A stretch of DNA of 7,580 bases, from NCBI GenBank assembly GCA_000997105.1, contig LCEJ01000050.1, positions 1 through 7,580 on the forward strand, in the 5' to 3' direction. Position 1 is the stretch's first letter; each line of letters opens with the position of its first letter. The position numbers and the translations under genes were made by a program. The notes beneath the pieces were generated by a model. That model made no database searches. It worked only from the letters and a program-made list of their open reading frames with translations, and was not told the origin of the DNA. This stretch comes from Candidatus Daviesbacteria bacterium GW2011_GWA2_42_7 (lineage in GTDB: Bacteria; Patescibacteriota; Microgenomatia; Daviesbacterales; UBA10151). Positions 1 through 6,006 of the stretch are shown in pieces.

Positions 1-542
1 TACCGATTGCGGTAAAGTTTACAACTTTGCCGTGGATTTTATATCTTGTAGCGGTAGGTTTGTTAATTCTTATATTTATGGCTCCTCCCCGCATTGCTTT
101 TCTTTTGGCGTCTAAAATTCCTATTATCGGCAAGCATATTCCCGTTATTGGTATAAAAAAAACAAATAAGAAACATCATCTCAAACTTATTGGGATGTCG
201 GTAGGGCTATTTTTAATATACGGCACAGCTTTTAATATTTTAATTTATGCTTTTGCAGGGAATTCACTTATGCAGTTACCACAGATTACCGGCTTACTTT
301 CTGCCAGTTGGGTGATAGGCTTTCTGACACCAATTGCACCCGGAGGTTTAGGGGTAAGTGACTTATCTTTTGCTTTTATGCTGCAGTATTTCTATAATCT
401 CTCGTTTGCATCTTTTATCGCCCTAACTTTCCGGTTTCTTCTATTTATTGCGGAAGGGATAATGTTTATTTCGGTACTAAAATTATCCAATTTTGACATT
501 GTAAATTTTAAAAAAATGTCAATGGAGGTAAGTGATGAATGA
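1..542 (+). CDS. Flippase-like membrane protein, LPG_synthase_TM/UPF0104 family (5' end missing)
   Basis: The reading frame is open from the first complete codon (base 3) to TGA at 540-542, giving 179 visible residues. The gene starts upstream of the window; the TTG at 27 lies inside a hydrophobic stretch and is not the true start. Hydrophobic segments at about residues 11-27, 63-84, 95-117 and 135-161 mark a polytopic inner-membrane protein. The recognisable signature is GFLTPIAPGGLGVSD (about 105-119), matching the conserved P-x-P-G-G-L-G-V-x-E motif near the C-terminus of this family; here the last acidic residue is Asp rather than the usual Glu. The following R-F-L-L-F-I-A-E helix is also typical. 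Relatives include the flippase part of MprF, and many members sit in glycan or lipid clusters and are proposed to move lipid-linked intermediates. The family is well supported, but the substrate cannot be read from sequence. The 3' end overlaps the next gene by 8 nt, suggesting co-translation. Confidence 0.85.
   Translation, partial: PIAVKFTTLPWILYLVAVGLLILIFMAPPRIAFLLASKIPIIGKHIPVIGIKKTNKKHHLKLIGMSVGLFLIYGTAFNILIYAFAGNSLMQLPQITGLLSASWVIGFLTPIAPGGLGVSDLSFAFMLQYFYNLSFASFIALTFRFLLFIAEGIMFISVLKLSNFDIVNFKKMSMEVSDE
524..528 (+). promoter_or_regulatory. Shine-Dalgarno GGAGG that decides the methyltransferase start
   Basis: GGAGG lies 6 nt before the ATG at 535 but only 3 nt before the alternative GTG at 532. 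Normal spacing therefore favours the ATG, which removes one residue from the longest possible reading. The site lies within the last codons of the flippase-like gene, as expected for translational coupling. Confidence 0.75.
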
Positions 543-1320
543 GGTAACCCAATTTTGGGAAAACAGAAGCCTTAAATTTGGTGCCCGTATTGAAGGAGTA
601 CTTTTAAAATCAGTACCTGAAAATATAAACAAGTATTTAAGTAGCTGGATGTTGGAACAAGTTGAGGGAATGATCAAAAAAGAAAGCGACTTTAAGGTTT
701 TGGATATTGGATGTGGCTATGGCAGGTTATCGGGGCCCTTGGTGAACAGTTTTCCGGGTATAAAAGTTTTTGGTGTTGATATAGCCCAAAATTATGTTGA
801 TTTGTACAACAAGAATCTTTCGCCCGCAGGAAAAGCTTGTAGGGCTGACAGCAGAGATTTACCGTTTAAGGATAATTTTTTTGATGCTGTTTTTGTGGTG
901 ACAGCTTTAATGTATTTGCCAACCAAAGATGATCAATCAAAGGCTATAAGTGAGATGCTAAGAGTTTTAAAACCGGGAGGAAAGTTTGTAGTTGTAGAGA
1001 GAAGCTCCTTGGGTTATGAAATTTTTACCTTAGGGGGAATTATCGGTAAACTGCGGGGTAAAAAAAATCTTGAGATTCCTGCAGTAAGCTTCGATCCAAA
1101 ATATCTTTCAGCGGTTATTGGTAAATACGGGGCTAGGGTTGAAAGTCTTAGAGGAATACCGCTATTTACAATTATGTTTCAAGTTATTTTAGTTTTGTCT
1201 TTAATTAACGCTAATATAGGCGGAATCTTTCTTAATTTAATTAAACTGGCTGATCAACAATTAAGTAAATTTTATTTCCCTTCACTTTATATCTCTTATA
1301 CCGGAGAAAAAAATGGTTAA
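535..1320 (+). CDS. Class I SAM-dependent methyltransferase (Methyltransf_11-like)
   Basis: This 261-residue cytoplasmic protein has the Rossmann-type SAM-binding fold. Motif I is VLDIGCGYG (55-63). The acidic end of strand 2 is VFGVD (78-82), whose Asp should bind the ribose hydroxyls of SAM. The LPFKDNFFDAVF segment (109-120) and MLRVLKPGGKFVVVE (141-155) are the usual later motifs. The C-terminal part, about 205-240, is hydrophobic and may contact membrane or a lipid-linked acceptor; the ending resembles intact relatives, so the gene does not look truncated. ATG 535 is chosen for its GGAGG at 6-nt spacing. It overlaps the gene before and the gene after by 8 nt each, so all three are probably one operon. 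Between a flippase-like and a GT-C gene it could methylate a sugar or lipid-linked glycan, but the acceptor is not identifiable; a small-molecule or quinone methyltransferase remains possible. Confidence 0.88.
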   Translation: MNEVTQFWENRSLKFGARIEGVLLKSVPENINKYLSSWMLEQVEGMIKKESDFKVLDIGCGYGRLSGPLVNSFPGIKVFGVDIAQNYVDLYNKNLSPAGKACRADSRDLPFKDNFFDAVFVVTALMYLPTKDDQSKAISEMLRVLKPGGKFVVVERSSLGYEIFTLGGIIGKLRGKKNLEIPAVSFDPKYLSAVIGKYGARVESLRGIPLFTIMFQVILVLSLINANIGGIFLNLIKLADQQLSKFYFPSLYISYTGEKNG

Positions 1321-3136
1321 ACAGGCGTATTTAAATTACTTTCTTAATGGAGAGACAGAATATAAAGATTTTTCCGGTCGCCACAGCATATACCAGGAAA
1401 CTTCTTTTGCCGCGAAGTTTTTTCTTAAAAATGATAGTGGTCATCCTCCCATTAACGGAATACTGGCAGCTTCATCAAACTATATTTTTTACCAAAAATT
1501 AGGGATATTGGGCGATATTGAGTCCTATCATCTTTTTAATATCCTTAGTGCAACGTTTTTGGTTTTTATAGTTTCTCTATTTGCCAAGCAAGCTTACGGT
1601 AATTTGGCGGCGGTTTTTGCAGGGGTTTCACTTATCTTATACCCTTTATTTTTTGCCGAATCACACTTTAATATCAAAGATCCTGCAGAAGCTGCTTTTT
1701 ACGCTGCAACAATCTGGGCTTTTTGGAACAGCTTGAAAAAATATGAGTGGAGGTGGCTTCTTGCTGCTGCAATCTTTTTCGCCCTTGCATTGGGAACAAA
1801 ATTTAATATTTTATTTTTGCCACTAATTATTCTGCCGTGGTTAATTTTGCGTGACCGTAGGATATTGAATCCTTTGAGGGTAATCTCTAAACTTCCCCGG
1901 AAATTTTTAATAATGCTTTTCGCAGCTCCAGTTATTATTACGGTAATATTCTTTTTAAGCTGGCCATACCTTTGGCAGGATCCAATAAATATTCTTAACA
2001 TTTTTCTGTATTATAAGGAGATTGGTACGGGTGGGTTAGGCCAGCCTCAATACATTACCTGGGGAGGGTTTAATATATTTCCTGCAGTTTGGATACTTAC
2101 TACCACTCCCCCTATTATTTTATTTCTCACAGCTTTGGGAATAATTGCAGCTTTTAGGCGGCGGGAAACGGAAAAAACGGCCCTTTTATTTTTGCTATGG
2201 ATGCTCATCCCGGTTCTTAGAGTAAGTTTGCCGGGGAGTTCGATTTATGGTGGGGTTAGGCAGATTATGGAGTTTATCCCGGCTATGGCTCTTCTTTCTG
2301 GGTTGGGGGCTGTATTTTTGATAAACCTATTAAGGAAGTTCCCGGTTTTTAGTAAAAGCCAAAATTTAATATTGCCCATTTTTATTGCAATACTTTTTGT
2401 TCCGCGGGGTTTATCTGGGGCCCAAAAGGCTAATATTCCTTATTGGGGTAACAGTTTCGGTAATGCTTACTATCAGGCTGTGGGGTGGATTAATCAGAAC
2501 GTGCAGCCCGGATCTAAGGTTGGGCTTATCCAGGGGACAAGGGTAAATATTCCAAGTAGTTATTTTTCTCCCGAAATTAATTTTTCCAACAGTTCCTGGT
2601 CCGGAATTAACCGCTGGGGGGAGTATCTGGTAGAACTAACGCATCAGGGGAATGAAATAGCGTATCCGTTTGCCTGGGAGTATATAAATAAAGTACTTAT
2701 CCCGGTTTACGAGGTAAAGGTGGACGGGGTGCCTATTGCTAAAGTTTGGAAAAATGACATAGAAAACTCGCGTGCAGAGTATCGGGAAGAAAAGGATATT
2801 CTTGTCGAAAGTGTGAAACAATCTGGCAATTTTTTAACCATCGCTTTACCAAAAGATTCCACTGTAGCAAGAATAATTGTGGAATTTGGTTCCGCTTCTA
2901 ACTGTCTGGATTTAAATTCCGGGATGATTGGGACCTCATCTGATGGGGTAAATTGGATGACTGAGCCGGAAAAGTTGACTGATCAGCAGATAGTAAGTTA
3001 TCCGACACTGGAGAAAGGAAAAATACAGTATATCTTTCCGGCCCGCCAGGCCAAATTTATCAAAATTGTTACAGATAATGAAAAGTCTTGTCTTTTCCAA
3101 AATCCAAAGGTTGTGGTAAGGGGTTTTAAGGTTTGA
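1313..3136 (+). CDS. GT39/PMT-like membrane glycosyltransferase with C-terminal discoidin-like domain
   Basis: This 607-residue protein appears to be a GT-C enzyme that moves a sugar from a polyprenyl-phosphate donor to an acceptor outside the membrane. Visible family marks are HPP (44-46) in the first large loop, SHFNIKD (117-123) with a likely functional Asp123, SSIYGGVRQIMEFIPAMALL (309-328), and YWGNSFGNAYYQAVGWINQN (377-396) at the start of the extracytoplasmic part. Membrane segments lie at about 74-91, 97-114, 123-141, 147-178 (probably two), 198-217, 256-281, 288-306, 318-340 and 351-368. PVYEVKVDGVPIAKVWK (464-480) is where relatives usually end. Residues about 496-607 follow as an added discoidin/F5-8C-like beta domain. 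The first membrane helix and acidic loop motif expected before HPP are missing. ATG 1313 has GGAG at 1303-1306 (6-nt spacing), and the frame upstream closes at TAA 1262, so no longer start exists. The acceptor, protein or glycan, is unknown. Confidence 0.82.
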   Translation: MVKQAYLNYFLNGETEYKDFSGRHSIYQETSFAAKFFLKNDSGHPPINGILAASSNYIFYQKLGILGDIESYHLFNILSATFLVFIVSLFAKQAYGNLAAVFAGVSLILYPLFFAESHFNIKDPAEAAFYAATIWAFWNSLKKYEWRWLLAAAIFFALALGTKFNILFLPLIILPWLILRDRRILNPLRVISKLPRKFLIMLFAAPVIITVIFFLSWPYLWQDPINILNIFLYYKEIGTGGLGQPQYITWGGFNIFPAVWILTTTPPIILFLTALGIIAAFRRRETEKTALLFLLWMLIPVLRVSLPGSSIYGGVRQIMEFIPAMALLSGLGAVFLINLLRKFPVFSKSQNLILPIFIAILFVPRGLSGAQKANIPYWGNSFGNAYYQAVGWINQNVQPGSKVGLIQGTRVNIPSSYFSPEINFSNSSWSGINRWGEYLVELTHQGNEIAYPFAWEYINKVLIPVYEVKVDGVPIAKVWKNDIENSRAEYREEKDILVESVKQSGNFLTIALPKDSTVARIIVEFGSASNCLDLNSGMIGTSSDGVNWMTEPEKLTDQQIVSYPTLEKGKIQYIFPARQAKFIKIVTDNEKSCLFQNPKVVVRGFKV

Positions 3137-3143
3137 ACAGGCG

Positions 3144-4091
3144 CTACAGAGATTTAGCGATTACTTGGTCAGTTGTGTTTTTCATATCTTTTTGACGCCA
3201 GTAGGTAATCATTTCTGCTAAAAGCCCGGTGGAAATTAACTGGATCCCTATAATCATCAGCAACATCCCTAGAAACAGAAGTGGTTGTCTATCCTGGATA
3301 GTACCTGTTGTTAGCCTAAGATAGGTAATATATGCACCGATGATAAATCCTGAGAAAAATGAGATAAGGCCTAATGTGCCAAAGAAATGTCCGGGGCGAC
3401 GCATGTAATCTGTTAAAAAAACAACGGTTAGAAGGTCAAGGATTCCTTTAACACCTCTTTCCCAGCCAAATTTTGTTTCGCCATATTTCCTTGGCCTGTG
3501 TTCAACAGTTATTTCACCAACCTTAAAATTTTGCTTAGAAGCGAGAACTGGAATAAATCTGTAAAGCTCTCCGTAAAGATTGAGGTTGTTAATTACTTCT
3601 CTGCGGTAAGCTTTAAAACCACAGTTAGTATCGTGGATTCTTACTCGCGTAAGAAGACGTGTTAGCAAATTTAATATGCGGGATGGAAGGACTTTGCTAA
3701 GTGAGGGGTCATGTCTTTCTTTCTTCCAACCTGATACTAAATCAAATCCTTCATCAATTTTTCTTAGAAAGGCAGGGATTTCTTTTGGGTTATCCTGTAA
3801 GTCAGCATCTAAAGTAAAAACAATACTCCCACGAGCCTTATTAAATCCTTCCTGGAGTGCTATGGATTTGCCAAAATTCCCCCGTAGTTTTATAATCTTT
3901 ACCCGAGTATCTCTTTGGTGGAGGCTTTCCAGACGTTTGTAGGTATCATCAGTTGAGCCGTCATCAATAAAAATGAATTCGATGGATTTTTTTAGCGGTT
4001 CGACGGCTTGAAGAATCTCTTGGTAAAGAGCTTCTAAAGAATCTTGCTCGTTTTTGGCAGGGATTACAAATGATAAATCAATTTTTTCCAC
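3144..4091 (-). CDS. Polyprenyl-phosphate sugar synthase, GT2 (GtrB/ArnC/DPM1-like) with two C-terminal membrane helices
   Basis: This 315-residue enzyme probably transfers a sugar from a nucleotide donor to polyprenyl phosphate at the inner face of the membrane. The GT-A domain starts with LSFVIPAKNE (6-15), followed by DDGSTDDT (43-50) for nucleotide binding and DADLQD (95-100), the metal-binding DXD. DTNCGFKAYRR (154-164) and HRPRKYGETKFG (198-209) are typical of the DPM1/GtrB/ArnC group. RRPGHFFG leads into helices at about 235-258 and 269-293. The product is probably Glc-, Man- or GlcNAc-phosphoprenol; the sugar cannot be told. The start is GTG at 4091: an in-frame TGA lies 18 nt upstream, and the GT2 fold begins five residues in. 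No Shine-Dalgarno is visible, unlike most plus-strand genes here. It is the only minus-strand gene, converging on the GT39 gene with a 7-nt gap and diverging from the GT2 at 4152. It is a natural donor supplier for a GT-C enzyme. Confidence 0.9.
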   Translation of the reverse strand: MEKIDLSFVIPAKNEQDSLEALYQEILQAVEPLKKSIEFIFIDDGSTDDTYKRLESLHQRDTRVKIIKLRGNFGKSIALQEGFNKARGSIVFTLDADLQDNPKEIPAFLRKIDEGFDLVSGWKKERHDPSLSKVLPSRILNLLTRLLTRVRIHDTNCGFKAYRREVINNLNLYGELYRFIPVLASKQNFKVGEITVEHRPRKYGETKFGWERGVKGILDLLTVVFLTDYMRRPGHFFGTLGLISFFSGFIIGAYITYLRLTTGTIQDRQPLLFLGMLLMIIGIQLISTGLLAEMITYWRQKDMKNTTDQVIAKSL

Positions 4092-4093
4092 GG

Positions 4094-4122
4094 TTGTCTG
4101 TTTGTTTCAAATATCATATCAT
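4094..4122 (+). promoter_or_regulatory. Candidate sigma70-type promoter for the right-hand gene block
   Basis: TTGTCT at 4094-4099 (4 of 6 to TTGACA) and TATCAT at 4117-4122 (5 of 6 to TATAAT) are separated by exactly 17 bp. Transcription would start near 4129, leaving a leader of about 22 nt before the ATG at 4152. The -35 hexamer lies just outside the divergent gene's start codon. A rival -10, TATAAA at 4132-4137, has no good -35 but would give an almost leaderless mRNA. The call rests on consensus and spacing only. Confidence 0.4.
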
Positions 4123-4141
4123 ACAAAAAGCTATAAATCGA
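4113..4141 (-). promoter_or_regulatory. Candidate promoter for the minus-strand GT2 gene
   Basis: On the minus strand TATGAT (4118-4113) is 5 of 6 to the -10 consensus, and 17 bp further upstream lies TCGATT (4141-4136), only 3 of 6 to the -35 consensus and inside the 4135-4144 palindrome. Transcription would begin near 4106, giving a leader of about 15 nt. The -10 element shares bases with the plus-strand candidate, so the two promoters could compete. The -35 is weak, so this is tentative. Confidence 0.3.
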
Positions 4142-4151
4142 TTTTCTATAA

Positions 4152-4973
4152 ATGAGAAAACCGCTTGTCTCGGCAGTTATCACTACCTTAAATTCAGATA
4201 AAACTTTAGGAAAACTCCTAACCAGTATCAAGGGGCAAAGTTATCATCCGGTGGAAATTATTGTTGTAGATAATAACTCTACTGACGAAACGCTTAAGGT
4301 GGCAAAAAACTTTACCGATAAAGTTTTTACCAAGGGTCCTGAAAGGTCTGCCCAAAGAAACTTTGGCGCAAAAAAAGCAAGTGGCAAATATTTATTTTTT
4401 TTGGACTCTGATATGGTTTTAACAAAAAGTATCATTTCAGAATGTGTAGAAAAGTTGGAGAGTGGTGAATCGGAAATGGCGATTATACCTGAAAAATCTT
4501 TTGGTGATGGGTTTTGGGCAAAAGCAAAGATATTAGAAAGGGAAATCCACCAGGGTGAAAATTATTTTGAGGCAGCCAGGTTTTTCCCCCAAAAGTTGTT
4601 TTGGGAATTCGGTGGGTATGATGAGACCCTAACAGGGCCGGAAGATTGGGATTTGCCGCAAAGATTGGCCAAAAAGCACCGAGTGGGTAGGATTAAAAGC
4701 TTCATATTGCACAATGAGGGCTGCCCTACACTTTTCAAGCTTGCAAAAAGAAAGTACTACTATGGTTTATCCGCTCACCAATACCTCAAAAAACAAAAAC
4801 TTCCGGTTTTTACTTCGAAAACAGTTTATATCCTGCGGCCTGCTTTTTACCGTAATTGGCGCAAGCTAGCCGGTGATCCGGTTATCTCGTTGAGTATGGT
4901 GCTGATGCTGTTTGCAGAGACTCTAGGGGGGGGATTGGGATACTTGGTTGGGAGAATTAGAAATGGTAACTAA
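4152..4973 (+). CDS. GT2 family glycosyltransferase with C-terminal membrane segment
   Basis: This 273-residue GT-A fold enzyme starts directly with the first beta strand, PLVSAVITTLN (4-14). DNNSTDET (40-47) is the nucleotide-binding motif, and RSAQRNFGAKKASGKYLFFL (65-84) leads to the metal-binding DSD (85-87). GPEDWDLPQRL (162-172) carries the acidic residues in the position of the catalytic base, and His187 follows in FILHNEG. A hydrophobic stretch at about 243-265 ends in GGGLGYLVG, a membrane-tail pattern seen in relatives. The likely role is adding one sugar to a lipid-linked glycan at the cytoplasmic face; donor and acceptor are unknown. The gene probably opens the right-hand operon. 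Its ATG has no Shine-Dalgarno, suggesting a short-leader or leaderless mRNA. The last codons overlap the next gene by 11 nt, and codons 259-261 lie in a run of eight Gs, where indels would change the C-terminus or fuse the two genes. Confidence 0.87.
   Translation: MRKPLVSAVITTLNSDKTLGKLLTSIKGQSYHPVEIIVVDNNSTDETLKVAKNFTDKVFTKGPERSAQRNFGAKKASGKYLFFLDSDMVLTKSIISECVEKLESGESEMAIIPEKSFGDGFWAKAKILEREIHQGENYFEAARFFPQKLFWEFGGYDETLTGPEDWDLPQRLAKKHRVGRIKSFILHNEGCPTLFKLAKRKYYYGLSAHQYLKKQKLPVFTSKTVYILRPAFYRNWRKLAGDPVISLSMVLMLFAETLGGGLGYLVGRIRNGN
4926..4933 (+). repeat. Homopolymeric G8 tract inside a glycosyltransferase gene
   Basis: Eight consecutive Gs encode Gly259-Gly261 of the GT2 starting at 4152. 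This is the longest G run I see in the window; others reach six (2616-2621, 5026-5031, 7195-7200). With eight Gs the frame ends at TAA 4971. With seven, the frame runs through the following GT2 gene with no stop, giving one protein of about 617 residues. With nine, translation stops at TAG 4958-4960. Poly-G tracts in surface glycosyltransferase genes are known phase-variation sites in other bacteria; here variation is not shown. Confidence 0.9.
4950..4954 (+). promoter_or_regulatory. Shine-Dalgarno GGGAG that decides the start of the second GT2
   Basis: GGGAG ends 8 nt before the ATG at 4963. The alternative TTG at 4948 would have the site behind it and would add five residues not needed for the GT2 fold. 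ATG 4963 is therefore preferred. The site lies within the last codons of the preceding gene, consistent with coupled translation. Confidence 0.7.
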
Positions 4974-6006
4974 TAGAAAATCTTCTGCAAAACCTCTGGT
5001 TTCAGTAATTATAGTTAATTGGAATGGGGGGCAGGTTTTTAAAGAGTGCCTATCCTCGCTTTCAAAAATTGATTACCCTAACTGGGAACTTATTATAGTT
5101 GATAACGGTTCAACTGACGGGAGTGAGAACTTAGAAAAAGATCTCCGGCCACCAAAAGGCTATAGGGTTATCCATAATAAGAAGAATTTAGGATTTGCGC
5201 CAGCTAATAATCAGGGGGTTGAGCTTGCAACTGGAAAATATATTTTACTTCTCAATAATGATACTAAAGTTGATCTGGATTTCTTATCTAAGTTAGTAGC
5301 AAGAATGGAAACTGACCCCAAGTTAGCGGTTATCCAGCCAAAGATCTATTTAATGGATAAACCAGGGATTTTGGATAATGCCGGTTCTTTTTTTACGAAG
5401 ATAGGGTTTTTACACCACTGGGGTTTTATGCAAAAAGACGGGCCGGAGTTTAGTGTGGAAAGGGAAATTTTTTCGGCTAAAGGTGCATGCATGTTGATCA
5501 GGAAAAAAGTAGTTGAAAAAGTAGGGCTTTTTGATAAAGATTTTAGATCCTATTTTGAGGAAAGCGATTTTTGCTGGCGGGTTTGGCTTTCCGGTTACAA
5601 GGTCCTCTTTTATCCCAATTCACAAATTTACCATAAATTAGGTTTTACGATCAGAAGGCTGGATGTGACAAAAATTAATTACCATTATTATAAAAATAGG
5701 ATTTGCTCACTAATAAAAAATTTAGGTCCTGAGAATTTATTGCCGGTTTTGTTTCCCCATGTATTTATTTCATTTGGGATAGCATTTATATTTTTGATAA
5801 GGCTTAAATTTGAGAGTGCCTATATGATCATTAAAGCGATTGTCTGGAATATTACGCATTTACTAAATACTTTGCAGAAAAGAAAAACGGTTCAGGATAT
5901 GCGGGAAGTAAGTGATAAGGTCTTATTTAAAAAACTTTCCCGGCCGATCGATTATAAGAAATATTGGGACGATTTTAAAAGAGTGGAGAAAGATATTACA
6001 AGGTGA
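4963..6006 (+). CDS. GT2 family glycosyltransferase, rhamnosyltransferase/WcaE-like
   Basis: This 347-residue protein has the layout of the bacterial GT2 group that includes many rhamnosyltransferases. PLVSVIIVNWNG (11-22) is the first strand. DNGSTDGS (47-54) binds nucleotide, and NKKNLGFAPANNQGVELATG (72-91) precedes LLLNNDT (96-102), where NND replaces the usual DXD, as is common in this group. SAKGACMLIRK (171-181) and YFEESDFCWRVWLSGYKV (197-214) follow, with Glu199/Glu200/Asp202 as likely acidic catalytic residues. His224 and a hydrophobic segment at about 259-279 suggest membrane association, and the last 45 residues are charged. It probably adds a deoxyhexose or similar sugar to a glycan on the cytoplasmic side; the actual sugar is unknown. 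It overlaps the previous gene by 11 nt and the next by 4 nt (GTGA). A one-base deletion in the upstream G8 tract would join it in frame to the preceding GT2. Confidence 0.88.
   Translation: MVTNRKSSAKPLVSVIIVNWNGGQVFKECLSSLSKIDYPNWELIIVDNGSTDGSENLEKDLRPPKGYRVIHNKKNLGFAPANNQGVELATGKYILLLNNDTKVDLDFLSKLVARMETDPKLAVIQPKIYLMDKPGILDNAGSFFTKIGFLHHWGFMQKDGPEFSVEREIFSAKGACMLIRKKVVEKVGLFDKDFRSYFEESDFCWRVWLSGYKVLFYPNSQIYHKLGFTIRRLDVTKINYHYYKNRICSLIKNLGPENLLPVLFPHVFISFGIAFIFLIRLKFESAYMIIKAIVWNITHLLNTLQKRKTVQDMREVSDKVLFKKLSRPIDYKKYWDDFKRVEKDITR

Larger units (their letters stand above)
4092..4151. promoter_or_regulatory. Divergent intergenic spacer with candidate promoters both ways
   Basis: This 60-bp AT-rich gap separates the start codons of two divergent glycosyltransferase genes, so both must be transcribed from here or from inside the neighbouring gene. 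It contains ATATCATATCATA (4111-4123), which reads as TATCAT on plus and TATGAT on minus, both close to the TATAAT -10 consensus. A 10-bp palindrome AAATCGATTT lies at 4135-4144. The 8-mer CTATAAAT occurs twice (4131-4138 and 4146-4153), the second copy running into the ATG at 4152. There is no Shine-Dalgarno before either start. Palindrome and repeat could be an operator or chance in AT-rich DNA. Confidence 0.55.

Noticed and set aside
27..29. TTG at 27 as the start of the flippase-like gene.
   Set aside because: The frame is open to the window edge, the codon sits just before a membrane helix and no ribosome site precedes it. The gene is simply cut by the window.
1205..1312. A frameshift at the end of the first methyltransferase that hid the missing first helix of the GT39 enzyme.
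   Set aside because: The hydrophobic C-terminal stretch of the methyltransferase and its ending fit relatives of that family. The GT39 frame upstream of 1313 has a stop at 1262 and no helix or acidic motif, so no simple one-base repair gives a better GT39 start.
1699..2001. Antisense open frames inside the GT39 gene (1699-2001 and 2636-2821, minus strand) as genes.
   Set aside because: They have no ribosome site, show no family resemblance, and lie fully within a well supported gene with clear domain motifs.
3142..3159. Hairpin CGCTA...TAGCG just past the GT39 stop codon as a terminator.
   Set aside because: The stem is only 5 bp with an 8-nt loop and no T run follows on either strand, so it does not qualify as an intrinsic terminator.
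3676..3942. Plus-strand open frame opposite the minus-strand GT2.
   Set aside because: It runs antisense through the conserved GT2 motifs and encodes low-complexity Ser/Arg/Leu-rich sequence without recognisable features.
4928..4934. G GGG GGA as a programmed -1 ribosomal frameshift site making the GT2-GT2 fusion.
   Set aside because: A -1 ribosomal shift here leads to TAG 4958-4960, not to the fusion frame. The fusion needs a one-base deletion in DNA or mRNA, or a +1 shift.
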